The position numbers and the translations under genes are program-made. Below, piece by piece: positions 21,880 to 32,913 of a stretch of 64,000 nucleotides of DNA (the first letter of the stretch is position 1; each line of letters begins with the position of its first letter). Origin of the DNA: Phoma sp. XZ068 (lineage: Eukaryota; Ascomycota; Dothideomycetes; Pleosporales; Didymellaceae); the NCBI GenBank assembly GCA_004835665.1, contig RBKR01000018.1, positions 372,001-436,000 on the forward strand, read 5' to 3'. The notes under the pieces are model-generated. The model did no database searches. It saw nothing but the letters and a program-made list of their open reading frames with translations, and was not told the DNA's origin.

Positions 21880-24012
21880 ATGGGACCCGAACATCCACTT
21901 CCACTCCCCGCCGAATTTGAAAATGTCGACGCCTATGTCGAGTCACTGTTGAAGTTCAGCACTTCCTCATGGCTTCTGCAGACATTGTGTGGCGGTGTTC
22001 ACGTGCTGGACTTCTACACACGCACACCAGACCTTTACTCAACTATTCTACCGCAATCATGGAGAGATTGGTTCAAGAACAGAGATATTATGGATATTCT
22101 GGACCTGCTCATGCGAGAGGATCTGACCCAATTCAATGATGGGACATCAACTTGGAGAAATGGCCCAATTCCGCCTGATGACTTTCTACAATATATCAGA
22201 GATGTACGGAAGCATCTGTTGGCACGAGAGTTTCCTGCACCCGGCTCCGGGCCACAGCCTGAGAGGGCATCACTGGCGCGGCATATCACCATGGGTATGA
22301 AGGTTAAGAAAGTGCACGAAGTCGATAACTTTGCACGTTACCTTGACAACTTAACCTCGGAAATTGCATCTTCCGGCAAGCAGCCCATCACGCATCTTGT
22401 AGACTTTGGCTCTGGGCAAAATTACCTTGGCCGTGCCCTCGCTGCCCAGCCCTACTCCAAGCACATCGTTGCTGTGGAGAGCAGACCACACAATATCGAA
22501 GGCGCGAAGAACATGGATGTACTGGCCAAACTGGTGGATAAGCCCCTCGTTATGAGGAACAAGAAGGAGTATCGAGCCTTGACGGGCAAGGGTAAGAAGA
22601 AGAAACCAAAGGACGCTCAAGCCAGTATGCCTCCAGATGGCATTAAGAAAGACAAAACTGAACCAGTTGCCGACGAACCAATTTCGGCACCTGCTGATGC
22701 AGAACTTTCATCTACCCCTGAAGCTGCTGTTAATGGTGTAAAGTGCGACGAGGATGGCTGTACTGTCGAACATCCACAGCCATCACAGCGCGAGAAGGCA
22801 GAGGTGGAAGGGACGGTACAAAGCGATTCGAAGGGCAGCTTTGTCAAGACTTCAAAAACAAGCACGACAAACCTTCAGATATATTCAGAAGGTCACGGCA
22901 GTGTACAGTACGTGGAGCACATCATCAAGGATGGTGACCTGCGCCCGGTCATCGACCAGGTTCTTGACCCTTCGCACATACCAGAAGACAAAGTCACCTC
23001 AACCTCTGCGACCACCGAAGTGCCATCGGATCTTACAGCGGTGCCAAGGCCACAGAAGGTCAACGCCATGGTCATGTCCCTTCATTCTTGTGGTAACCTC
23101 GTTCACTACGGACTCCGTTCCCTACTACTTAGTCCGGAGATATCAGCAGTAGCAATGGTAGGCTGTTGCTACAACCTCGTCACCGAACGTCTCGGTCCTC
23201 CAACATACAAACTCCCGACCCTCCGACCCAATCACCCTCGCCTCGAAGCAACTGCAAACGCATTCGACCCACAAGGCTTCCCTATGTCTGAGAAACTTGC
23301 TGAATACCCCATCCCCCGACCCCCAACGCTTGACGCCACATTTCCTGATGCATCTTTCGAGCCCTCCGGCCCCAAAGGTCTCCGCCTCAACATTACCGCG
23401 CGCATGATGGCTGTGCAAGCACCTTTCAACTGGGGCCGCGCAGACAGTGAAACCTTCTTCAGCCGTCACTTCTTCCGTGCCTTGCTACAACGCATATTCC
23501 TCGACCGTGGTATTGTATCTGCGCCTGTTGATGCATCCAACTTCCCCGACCCCGTCTCTGCCAACGGGCATACGAGCCACGTAAATTGGACACCACCGAA
23601 TGGTCGGGGCCCCGGCCTCTCATCTGATGGCACTTCAACACCACTGACCATTGGTACGCTACGCAAGTTTGCCTATGGCGACTTCGTATCCTATGTCCGC
23701 GCCGCAGAGGCGAAACTCATTGCGCCCAATTCGTTCTGCGAGGTTGACCCGAACTTTATCAAGAGCAAGATGGAGGGCTTGACGGACGACGATATTCGGG
23801 ACTACGAGGTGCGGTATGCAGAACGAAAGAAAGAGCTCAGTGTCATGTGGAGTTTGATGGCGTTCAGTGCGGGTGTGGTGGAGGCTATCATTGTGACCGA
23901 TCGATGGCTATGGTTGAAGGAGCAAGAGGAGGTAGATCAGGCGTGGGTCGAGCCTGTGTTTGAGTATAAGCATAGTCCAAGGAACTTGGTTGTTGTGGGG
24001 ATCAAGAAATGA
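21880..24012 (+). CDS. METTL25/RRNAD1-type methyltransferase-like protein
   Basis: Intronless, 710 aa. The N-terminal part (FSTSSWLLQTLCGGVHVLDFYTR, LPQSWRDWF) and the SAM-binding motif VDFGSGQNYLGRALA (about 190) followed by acidic VAVESR match the METTL25 family. SLHSCGNLVHYGLRSLL and MVGCCYNLVTERL are the later conserved motifs. Between them lies a ~150-residue low-complexity insert rich in K, P, E and A (about 235-370). Human METTL25B/RRNAD1 is the nearest named relative I know. Human METTL25 has been linked to methylation, but substrates in fungi are not established. No targeting signal is visible. Confidence 0.85.
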   Translation: MGPEHPLPLPAEFENVDAYVESLLKFSTSSWLLQTLCGGVHVLDFYTRTPDLYSTILPQSWRDWFKNRDIMDILDLLMREDLTQFNDGTSTWRNGPIPPDDFLQYIRDVRKHLLAREFPAPGSGPQPERASLARHITMGMKVKKVHEVDNFARYLDNLTSEIASSGKQPITHLVDFGSGQNYLGRALAAQPYSKHIVAVESRPHNIEGAKNMDVLAKLVDKPLVMRNKKEYRALTGKGKKKKPKDAQASMPPDGIKKDKTEPVADEPISAPADAELSSTPEAAVNGVKCDEDGCTVEHPQPSQREKAEVEGTVQSDSKGSFVKTSKTSTTNLQIYSEGHGSVQYVEHIIKDGDLRPVIDQVLDPSHIPEDKVTSTSATTEVPSDLTAVPRPQKVNAMVMSLHSCGNLVHYGLRSLLLSPEISAVAMVGCCYNLVTERLGPPTYKLPTLRPNHPRLEATANAFDPQGFPMSEKLAEYPIPRPPTLDATFPDASFEPSGPKGLRLNITARMMAVQAPFNWGRADSETFFSRHFFRALLQRIFLDRGIVSAPVDASNFPDPVSANGHTSHVNWTPPNGRGPGLSSDGTSTPLTIGTLRKFAYGDFVSYVRAAEAKLIAPNSFCEVDPNFIKSKMEGLTDDDIRDYEVRYAERKKELSVMWSLMAFSAGVVEAIIVTDRWLWLKEQEEVDQAWVEPVFEYKHSPRNLVVVGIKK

Positions 24013-24250
24013 GGTAGCACTGTTAAATCGAGCAGGTTCATGGTTGGAGAGCTGCATTGGACCATGTTCGTTTGTGCAGTGCCTAGGTGCACATTGTTAA
24101 GTTCACTTGTCAAGATATTTTCAAAACGCCCCGTGAAAGAGCTCGGTGGATGTGTTCGGGGCCAACATTGTTGGGGCCATTGCCTCAATAAATATCCCCT
24201 AAATATAGTCCATTGCTCCCACTGAGCACAAGTGCTAACAACCAGCAACC

Positions 24251-25285
24251 ATGGCCACAACCCCCGCATCTGCTGAAATGACGACTAACCACCATCAGAC
24301 TGCAGACGATAACTTCCAAAGCCCACCCTCACCAACAGAGTCAGATGGCTGGCCAAGCTCCCCTTCTTCCACACTTCCTTCTCCATCACAAACGCCGGCG
24401 TCCCTCCTCCTCCGAACCCAAGTTCTGACATACTCCGAAGCCATCGCTAAGGGGCGCAAGCTACTCGACGTTATGCTAACACCATCCACATCAGCGTCTC
24501 CCTTCACGTCAGCCACCAAACTTCGCAAATGGGGCTACACAACCACCACTCATATCATCCAACCCTTCCATGCCTACCATGCCCTCCTCCTGAGCATCTC
24601 CCCTGGCTGTATCCCCAACGCCGTCGAAGTGACCAGCGTGCACACAACCGCAGTGACCACTGACGAAGAAGCAACAGTCCCATCCACCGACGCACACTTC
24701 ACCAACGTGATTGACATAAACGCCGGCATAATGATCGCAGGATCAAACTTCGGTCCCGACTTCACCATGCGCAACCGCGTTTGGAAAGACGGCGAAGCGT
24801 ATCCCGATCTGCGGCACTGGTCGGACATCGTGTCCCTCCAGGCTCTCTTCCTGACAAGCCATGATACCCGTATGCCGCCGGGATTCGTGCGGCCGTGTCC
24901 TGCTGCAATACAGGGGCTTCGGTTCGTGGTGCGCCATGATATTGAGAATGTTGACACAAACAGCGTGGTGCATGACATTGTTCAACGTTATGTGATGGAG
25001 GGGTGTGCGTACAATGTCGATGAGACGGCGTGTCCGTGGTGTAGTCCGCATCTTGGGTGGCCGGGGCTGACGTTCGAGATGGACACTGACGAAGCGTTGG
25101 CGCTGTTGGGTACACCGAATGGCCAGGGGGTTGCGTTCTTGTTGGCTCGGCATGGGAAGCAAGTGCGGAAGGTGACCGTGTGGTGTGACGTATCGAAACA
25201 GCCGTTACGGCCGAGCCTGTTGTTCCATGCTGAAGAAGCTGTTGATATGAAGGCTGCGGGTGGTGAGGATTCTTCGAGGTTGTAG
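24251..25285 (+). CDS. uncharacterised conserved-looking protein
   Basis: Intronless, 344 aa. The N-terminal ~60 residues are S/P/T-rich and probably disordered. The rest is globular, with LLRTQVLTYSEAIAKG, IDINAGIMIAGSNFGPDF, RHWSDIVSLQALFL and a cysteine pair in ETACPWCSP. Protein-like codon use, a proper ATG after a TATA-like AAATATA (about 24200) and end-to-end openness support it as a real gene. I do not recognise a named family and see no catalytic motif, signal peptide or membrane segment. Confidence 0.65.
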   Translation: MATTPASAEMTTNHHQTADDNFQSPPSPTESDGWPSSPSSTLPSPSQTPASLLLRTQVLTYSEAIAKGRKLLDVMLTPSTSASPFTSATKLRKWGYTTTTHIIQPFHAYHALLLSISPGCIPNAVEVTSVHTTAVTTDEEATVPSTDAHFTNVIDINAGIMIAGSNFGPDFTMRNRVWKDGEAYPDLRHWSDIVSLQALFLTSHDTRMPPGFVRPCPAAIQGLRFVVRHDIENVDTNSVVHDIVQRYVMEGCAYNVDETACPWCSPHLGWPGLTFEMDTDEALALLGTPNGQGVAFLLARHGKQVRKVTVWCDVSKQPLRPSLLFHAEEAVDMKAAGGEDSSRL

Positions 25286-25703
25286 GTGAGAAGGTGGGAG
25301 AGAGCAAGGGTATTGAAGACGAAGATTGAGCGTTGGGGGGTTGGGCGGTTTATGACGTTGGTATTCTTCTGTCAAGCAGGGTATCGTATCGAGGTTCTTG
25401 ATTCGAAAATGCAAGGTGTGGCAGCAGGTTATTTGAGGCTCTGCGCTTCGAATGCAGGAGCGGACTTCACCGAGAGCATCGAATGAAAATGAAGAAAACT
25501 ACAACTCTTGATGGTATGGTCAAGAACGGTGTGATCCAGGATGTGAGTGCGCACGAATTGTATTGGGGCTCATAATCCACTTATTACATCCTCCCCATCG
25601 CCTTCGCACTCTCCTCAACACGTCGAACCAAACAAATGTAGCCCAAACCTGCAACGTTGCATCATAAACCAAATAAAAGATACTTCAGTCCACGTATACC
25701 AGC
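25286..25703. other. convergent 3' flanks
   Basis: The 3' ends of two convergent genes (24251-25285 plus, 25704-27864 minus). No gene seen. Confidence 0.5.
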
Positions 25704-27864
25704 TTAGACAGCCATGATTGACGCTCCTCCATCTAAAGTGACCCTGTTCCTGATCTTGACCTTCATCAAGCGGCCAATCGCCTTGATCAAGATCCCGTTC
25801 TCATCCTTCCCAAGCACCGCATTTGGCGAGTAAACCAGCGCCTCACCTGTCTCGAGACTCTCGATCTGTTGCATAATAGCCTTATCCTCATCAACTGCAT
25901 TGATGTGTCGTCTAAGTGCGGCATACCAAGTCGGACTCGTGAAGCGGTGCATGACAGTCACTGAGCACAGTGCGATAAGCTCCGTTGCGATAGTGGGCTC
26001 CTGGGTTGATATGATAACACGAGCACCTTGATGGCGTTGTAGACGGATGACCTTAGTTAGATAGTCTGTGAAGACTTTCGAACCAGGAGAATCAACCATG
26101 TACTTCACAAGATTAGCAGTCTAGAAAGAAATCTAGATAGTAGATGGCATACCTTGTGGGCCTCGTCCAGCACCACCATCTTGCCAGCTGCATGAGACTG
26201 CAAGAACTGCTCAAGTCCAAGCTTGAACAGGATACACGCTGTACTGGGTGTCAGGAAAGGATCCGACAAATCGATGATTGTGACTTCTCCAGGCTTGAAG
26301 CTTGGTTTTGGTGCGGAACCACTAAGGTCGAGGAAGGACTCTAGCAAGTTCATACGCATCTTTAGCATAGTAGTCTGCGTAGGATCGAACCTCTCTTTTG
26401 CAAGCTGGCGCTTGAACTCGAGGTAATTCAGACATCCATCCTCGCTCTCAGAGGCAATTCCACGGAGTATCGCTTCTACCGTAGCCATGTACAATGGCAT
26501 AGTCACCTTCTCGTCAACAGCCATCAGCATATGCAGGGCACTGATGTCAAGAGTCTGAGATTTGAGCCGGAAAGGCACCATCTTGACGTTTGGAAGACGC
26601 TCGTAAAGCTTCTTGATGGCTGCGTTTGACGGTGAGTGCATCACAGTGATCTGCTTGACGTACTGATCTGTGTGATCTGGATGCGACGCTCCAAGAAATG
26701 CGGCCTCACTGATGTTGAAACCTGCGCCTCCGCTGCTCCACTCGCCGTAGCTGAAGACTAATGTGGAAACGGGACTCTCGAGATGGCCAATTTTTGGGGA
26801 AGCCAAGACTGCATTCTCAAGAATGCAGGATGTTGTGTGACTCTTGCCGCTTCCTTGAACACCGCAAATAAATGCTGAGAACGGTACATTTGTGTTCAAG
26901 AACATCTGAGTCACATCTGTGTCGCCTTCTTCGTCTTCGAGGCTACCAAGCAATCCGTACTGTGGTACAAGATCATTGTAGTACTCAGAAACTGTCTCTG
27001 CGGCAATTAGAGGTGCTTGACGAATGCTCCGTTCCATGGCACTGGACGATGTCAACACAGACTTGCCCCGCTCGTCAAGCAGTTTGCCGAATAACAGAAA
27101 GTCAGGAAAACTCCTCTGAGCAGATTGTCCACCACTTGCTTCGGATTCCGACTCCTTTAGCACAGTAGACATCTTCAATTGCTCCAGCTTTTTTGACAAT
27201 ATGTCGTTATATGACGCCTCATCGTCATCGGATTGAGGTGTATCCACATCTGAGTATTCAGGCGTTGGTGGGGCCAATATGAACGATCCAGATGGTCGCA
27301 ATGAGTAGGCTGGAGGGACTGGCCGAGCAGGACTGATTGACTGTATGTTGTTTGCAGGTGCAGGTGGCGGTATGGCCGCAGATCTTATTGTGGATATGAC
27401 CGGTTGCTGTGTTGTGGTGGAACTTGCGGCTAGACGAGCGTCTGCTGTGACTCTATTCCTCCGTGATACATTAGTAGAATGTCAAATATAACTTTGGATA
27501 TTCTGAATGCATTGAGTACCTCAAAACCACTTTTTCGATGGTGTCATCCTCGAGATCGGGTCTCAGTGTCCTTAAACGCTGACACGCACCAGAGTGGTTT
27601 CCTCTAGAACCTATGTCGCTTCTCGCCCACCGGTTCAAGATTTCCACGCAAGAGTCCATGTCGAATCTACATGGGGTCAGAGTCTAGGAACAGTAGATCG
27701 CAAATGTGTACTCACCTCTTCAGCGCAATTGTGAGCTCCGCGGTAGAGCGTGGATGCGTATCTAACAGTTTTTTGCTAAACCGTTTGAGGATCAGTGGAG
27801 AGACTGGGGCGCCTTTCTTGTCGCAATAACACTTGCGATATGTTTCCCACACAACTTTGTCCAT
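25704..27864 (-). CDS. P-loop ATPase resembling HerA/FtsK-type enzymes
   Basis: Exons 27864-27716, 27666-27520, 27458-26153 and 26102-25704 give 666 aa; every junction preserves frame (LKRFDMDSC, VVLRNRVTAD, DEAHKYMVDS). The N-terminal ~100 residues contain a short helical region (YRKCYCDKKGAPVSPLILKR) with no domain I recognise, followed by a P/S-rich linker. The ATPase core has Walker A GVQGSGKSH (about 298-306), Walker B MVVLDEAH (about 527-533) and, in the last exon, RVIISTQEP, the sensor-like position seen in HerA/FtsK-like motors. Residues TSPTWYAALRRHINA follow it. Unlike bacterial HerA it has no obvious barrel domain and has a disordered N-terminal half. Fungal relatives of this type are annotated only as P-loop proteins. 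Could be part of a mobile or defence-like module, but no partner gene is adjacent. Confidence 0.75.
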
Positions 27865-29018
27865 TTTGGTGGCTGATCTTTCGATTTGTTGATGCTTCGT
27901 TACAGGGCCACTGATCAAGATTAAACATCAGCACATGGGAATTTTGCTCAAGTCAAGCAGAGGTCTACATCGGTATCGCGCGAACTGAGCGACCTTTTTC
28001 TGGTGTTTGGCAACGATAAGCCTCTGTAAGTAGCATCAAGCATTTTTCAGTTTGTCCTCTTGCTCAATGAAGGCCTGTGTGACAGACTTTCGGGGATACG
28101 TTCTTACCTTGTTTCAGATTATGAATAGTTTCATTCACCTTATTTGCTTGTCTTTATATTTTCCTTCTCAACCCCTCACAAGATTGTAAGAAGTCCGATT
28201 TATCAAAGGGCCGTGGTTGTACAGATTCGCTTGGATGTGTTTCCTGTAACACAAGCTCTATCGAGACGAAGACGACAGATCAAATCGCAAGACACAAAAT
28301 TTCCAAGGGCTACAGCTTGGGATGGAACTTTTGACCAAGAATTTCGAAAGGTGCGCTTCCTTGAATTTCAATTGGCATCGGACAGTGAGGCATGCTGGGA
28401 TGCAGCATAAGGCAGGGTTCGCACTAGCTGGATCCGTACTAGCTTACATAGTCGTCGCTACTGCTTGCGGACTCAGAGTTGGTTGAATCGCTGCAAGCCG
28501 TACACTCTTATCAGCTTGATGATTGAATTCGTTTTTACTGAAATCATGAAGGGTGGCAGGAATGCAAAGTCTGGCGCCGTTCCTAGCTCAGACACTTACT
28601 ACTGTGCACAGTACCCAGCCTACAGATTGTGCTCAATGAACGCTCGTTGCTTGGAATTAAGTACGATCTAGGATAATAGTGTGACTATTTCCCGCGAAAT
28701 TGATGATACTTCTCTCGGACCAAAGCTGTACCAATCACTGGGGGGCTCGAAACGGCAATTTTCCAGATGGGAAGTGCTTTATCGACAGCCCAAATTTTCG
28801 CAGGCACTCTCTGATCTTGTCAGCTTTCTGCGGGATATTAGAAGTCGTGCTGATCTCTTTCGAAACACTACCGCAAAATTTGACCTATCTCTGGGAGTGT
28901 AAGCCTGCCTACAATCTGTATTGGTATCTACCGCCACTGAGAGCTCATAATTCTCGCGAGATGTGTTGCATTGCAAGTACCTTCCTTCCGTAGCACCACC
29001 GCCGCCGATCGTGCAACT
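27865..29018. other. intergenic, no gene seen
   Basis: Short frames on both strands (up to about 97 codons) show no family likeness or splice coherence. It includes the promoter of the P-loop ATPase gene and the 3' flank of the RWD-like gene. Confidence 0.45.
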
Positions 29019-29906
29019 TCACATCAACACCTTCGTCAACGCCTCCTTCAACCCCCTCTCATCCAACCACTCCTCCATAGCCTTCATATCGCCTCTATTT
29101 TGCCTCTGCCCTCTCCTTTCACCAACCGTATCCGTAATCTCAGTCATATCAGCGAAGACGCGCTCGGCAGTCTCTCGGTACCGCTCGCTGACCTTCTTGT
29201 GATGAGCCGGGATGTCACCCCAGCTCTCGGTTTTGATGAAGCGCATGTACTCATCAATACTTTGTGAGCCGCCTTCGACGCATAGAAGGCCCGGTTTGCC
29301 GGCGTACAGAAAGCCGGTGAGGTTGTACGCGGGCGCGAACTTGATGAAGTCATCGCGCTTGGAGCGTGTGCTGATGGAGGGGAAGTAGAACCAGACTCGG
29401 ACAAGGGGCCCGGAATCGAGTGCCGATGTGGGTGAAGTCTCTTGGGTTTGGAGAGATTCATCGTGAGCTTCTGCTGTCGTCTCTTTGATGTGTTCGATGG
29501 TGCTGAGCAAGTCCCCTCCCTCCGGTATTGTTTCCTGGAGCTGATTTGTGGCCGCTCTGCTCAGCCATGATGGCTGCTGGATTCGAACTCTGAAATTTGG
29601 TGGTTCATCAGGACTTTCATTGCCTTCGTATGTGAATGGGGCGGTGAGGTCCAATTGTATTGTCTCCGCCTTCGGTGCATCGTCCCCCGTTATAGACAGC
29701 TCCAGGACCATCGATACCACAGGTGCAACACTGAATTTGGCACTTTCGGCATCGTCAATCGTATTGCGCAGATCATCGAGCATTTGCTTTGCGTGATCAT
29801 CAAGTGTTATATCCTCGGGGTACATCGCCATTAGTAGATCGATCTGACCAATCTGTAGCTCCAGAAGATCAGGTGGTAACAAATGCCATGATGTCGCGCC
29901 AGCCAT
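29019..29906 (-). CDS. RWD-domain protein, RWDD2-like
   Basis: Intronless, 295 aa from ATG 29906. The N-terminus (LPPDLLELQIGQIDLLMAMYPEDITL) matches the start of RWD domains, with the YPED motif near residue 29. The second half (GPLVRVWFYFPSISTRSKRDDFIKFAPAYNLTGFLYAGKPGLLCVEG) is the DUF1115 region typical of RWDD2/RWD-DUF1115 proteins. The C-terminus ends in a helical tail with the MKAMEEWLDERGL motif. Such proteins are eukaryotic, and their function is poorly defined. The protein is probably cytosolic. Confidence 0.82.
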   Translation of the reverse strand: MAGATSWHLLPPDLLELQIGQIDLLMAMYPEDITLDDHAKQMLDDLRNTIDDAESAKFSVAPVVSMVLELSITGDDAPKAETIQLDLTAPFTYEGNESPDEPPNFRVRIQQPSWLSRAATNQLQETIPEGGDLLSTIEHIKETTAEAHDESLQTQETSPTSALDSGPLVRVWFYFPSISTRSKRDDFIKFAPAYNLTGFLYAGKPGLLCVEGGSQSIDEYMRFIKTESWGDIPAHHKKVSERYRETAERVFADMTEITDTVGERRGQRQNRGDMKAMEEWLDERGLKEALTKVLM

Positions 29907-30384
29907 TTGTTCAGTATTGATCGATCTTGGTCAATATTATCATTGATGCAGGCGCGTTGCCAGTGATGTAAATTGATTTTAGCGCCCCCGCAATCGCATC
30001 TTCCCGGCCGCTAGCGCGACGCCTCAATTTTGAGCCGCTCCATATAGAATTGTAATATTGATTAGTTAGCTACAAGTACAACCACTCAAGGATATGCTTT
30101 GAACGACGGAGTACATGATCAGAGAAGGAGTATTCGTAGAACAAGGTGCAACGTTGGTAATAAATAGTATTTTATGGCCTTAGCAAGCGAGAGAGCAGAC
30201 GAACAGAAGGAGATAACCAGGCATGGGACAATGTTGGAAGGGGTAATTATGTTGGGTTGTCGTGTCGGTGCCGTCGCCAAAACGCTGTCAGTCTATGATG
30301 CTGTGTGAACGCGAAAGTGTGTTGTGTTCATTCTTCCTCATTGCTTCGTGTCTTCGTAAAAGTGGTGTGCATGATCCTCGAGCT
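29907..30384. other. intergenic, no gene seen
   Basis: It holds the RWD-like gene promoter and the 3' flank of the next minus-strand gene. Confidence 0.5.
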
Positions 30385-31355
30385 TCAGTGCTGAGATCGT
30401 AATCTAGATTGGGCCGGGAAGGGCGAGGGCGAGCGTCCTCGGAGAGCCGGTGAGCTAGGGCACAGCATGGGGCTAGCGGCAGCGCTCAACGCATCAAGGC
30501 TCAGCTGGCTGATCGCCTCCAAATTGCCTTGGACATCGTCCTCGGTCAAGTCAAGCATTAGTCGCAGCTCGTTGGCCTTGAGCTGTTCGCCGAGGCCTAC
30601 CATGAGCTGCTCCTTAGTTTCGCTGCCGGGGACGTCGTAGTAATACCATCGATACTTGAGGTCAGATAAGTTGTGAGGCTCTGCCGGAGTTGTGATCCTG
30701 GCTGTGACACGTCTAACATCCATGCCAAAAACACCAGATATCTGGGGCTCGCTAGCGATTCCTCCGAGGCCCGAATCTGAAGACGAGGTCCTTTGCAGAG
30801 GCTTCGGTACTTTCGCGCCCCTCTCGATGGGTAACTCGTTCAAGCGTTTGGATGCGCCAGAGTCCTGGAGCTTCGCCCGTTTGAAGACAGCGTTCTTCAG
30901 CTCCGTAATCCCCAAGACGATGTATAGTGGCTTGCCAGCTTTCACGGTCTCGTAGATCCAGGTGCGTGCATCTGGGTCGTTACACACAGCTTGGAAGGCT
31001 GCGGTAGGGTCCTGGCTTGTGCGTTGGATCATCTGCTCAGCCTTGACTGTGAGGAGATGCGGTTGCCTGTATATCCTCCCAAGCTCGAACTTGGCGCCAT
31101 AGTTGGTCAGGAATCGACCTTCCTGGTCAATGCTGTACAAATCTTTGTAACGCAGCTGGATGTGGTAATCGTTGAGGTCGTCGACTTCTTCGTGCGCATT
31201 ATCGGAGTAGAAGCATTCGCGTTCAGGGTGAAGCGGGTGTGTTAGGAGTTGGCCGACTGAGTGCTCGTTAGCGTCGTCGGAGCTATTGTGGGCTGACACT
31301 TACCCATAAGCATGTTTGCGGGGAGAGGTTTGGGGAGAAGGCCGTGCAACACCAT
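30385..31355 (-). CDS. uncharacterised protein with PLYIV core motif
   Basis: Exons 31355-31304 and 31256-30385 give 307 aa; the junction reads NMLMVGQLLTHP in frame. The core runs FELGRIYRQPHLLTVKAE (about 90) and AGKPLYIVLGITELKNAVFKR (about 135). From memory, similar fungal hypothetical proteins share a PLYMVTG-K type core, but I cannot name a domain. A serine-rich linker (SSSDSGLGG) precedes a second ordered block (FGMDVRRVTARIT, YRWYYYDVPG), and the C-terminus is S/P-rich. There is no signal peptide or membrane helix. Function unknown. Confidence 0.7.
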
Positions 31356-32913
31356 GATTGCGATTCTGCGTATATTAGGATTCAAATCGCAGAATAAAGG
31401 AGGATAAAGGGTTTGAAAGGGGCGTGGGCTGTGTCAAGCACTCAGGACAGTTCGAGGGTGAGAGGCGGAAGCTGGTGAACCCCGAGATGTACAGCACCAG
31501 CTTGGCCGCCACTTGGCCCGAAGAAGCTAGATGTGAGACGTCGGGGTTCACGTTGGACGCTGCGACGCTGATATTGGACGGACATTCTATCCCCGGAAGA
31601 AACACAAAAGGGAGCATGCACGCTGTTAAGGAGCTTCGAGATGCTGTTCAGCTTCTATCACGTGTCGGCGCTGTGGAACGCCTTGTCGAATGCCTGCATT
31701 CTTCTCCGAGGATGAGGCCGGAGATCTGGCCGACGTGGAAGTCGCAGCCCACGCCAAGGTGAAGTCTGGAGACACTGGCGCAGTGGGTGCAGTACTTATA
31801 TTTGCGTGGAACAAAGGCTACGTGGGACGACTTGGTCTTCCCAATTGCACATGCAACGCTAACACCCACGAGGTGCCAACGCTTGTAAGCTTCAGAAGAA
31901 TCGCCGCGCAGTCCCACGAAAGATATTGCTGGCCAGGCTGAGCAAGCTGAACAGTGATCATTAATTGTAGGCAGGGCGGATGCACCTGACCCCTTGTCTC
32001 CCTGGCCGCGAAGTTTCTCGGAGACATACTCCGCGCTCTTCTCGTCAGTCGTTTGAGGTTCCCCTCCTTTGCATGCGGAAGCACACATGCAGGGTCCATA
32101 AAAACACCACAAAGCAGCGAGTACAAGTGAGGCTTTCAACAAGAACCGTGCCGAAGGTCTTCGGTAAGGGATGAGTAAGGCTGACTGTGGGCTTTGGTGT
32201 TGCAGCCAAGCCATATTCACTCTTCTTTAGGAAAGAGCTTCTGACGTTTGCAATTGTTAGTAAAAGAATATCCAGGCTGACTGGGCCAAGCACCGGGCCT
32301 GAGAATTTGCAGTATGCACGTCGAAGCTGCATCTAGGCGCGTGCCGCGTTGGCGCGTGTGTTTCGAGATGGTAGTGGCTGACAAGCAGACGCCGATATCA
32401 GCCTTTCGGCAATCTAGCATGGCTGGAACAGCAAACTCCAAGTAGGCATCAGCTTCCCCTACCCTCGAATGATTTCTGAGAGTCTTGCAGGTATCAGGCC
32501 ACGCGTGGGAGAGAATGCTGGAGAACAACGGCGATGCTCCAAAACAAATAGCTCTTATCGATAGGGTAGATGGAGGGGCAAGACATCACGATCAACGTCA
32601 CTCTCTACCCACTCCGTCCCACTTCAGCCTCCGTGTAGGGTTAGCTAACAGCTACTACCGCCGTAGTAAGCCCACATTTTAGCGCAATTGGCGAATCACT
32701 GCCGCTTTGTGACGTTGAGCATGAAGCCACACGTCACTCCAGACCAGGCCCCTCACTAACCGTGGGAGCTCTCGGTCTCAACCTTGTTGGCGCTGAAGAG
32801 TACTTGAACCCCTCCTGCCCCTCAGAGTGAGCATCATCTTCAATTGCTTCCTCTGAACTCAATTGCCCTATCCTCACCTTCATACCTCTTTTTTCCATCC
32901 AACAATAGTCATC
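31356..32913. other. intergenic, mtDH upstream region
   Basis: No supported gene. A minus-strand open frame at 31648-32214 (189 codons, ATG start) is cysteine-rich but has unusual composition and no recognised family. The last ~100 bp before 32914 are CT-rich, as is common upstream of highly expressed fungal genes. Confidence 0.45.

Noticed and set aside
28144..28993. Short plus-strand frames between the P-loop ATPase and RWD genes
   Set aside because: Less than 100 codons each, no splice coherence and no family likeness.
31648..32214. 189-codon minus-strand frame, cysteine-rich
   Set aside because: It has an ATG and a hydrophobic stretch, but composition looks random and no signal-peptide-like start or homologue is recognisable. 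Kept out as a gene; RNA-seq would decide.
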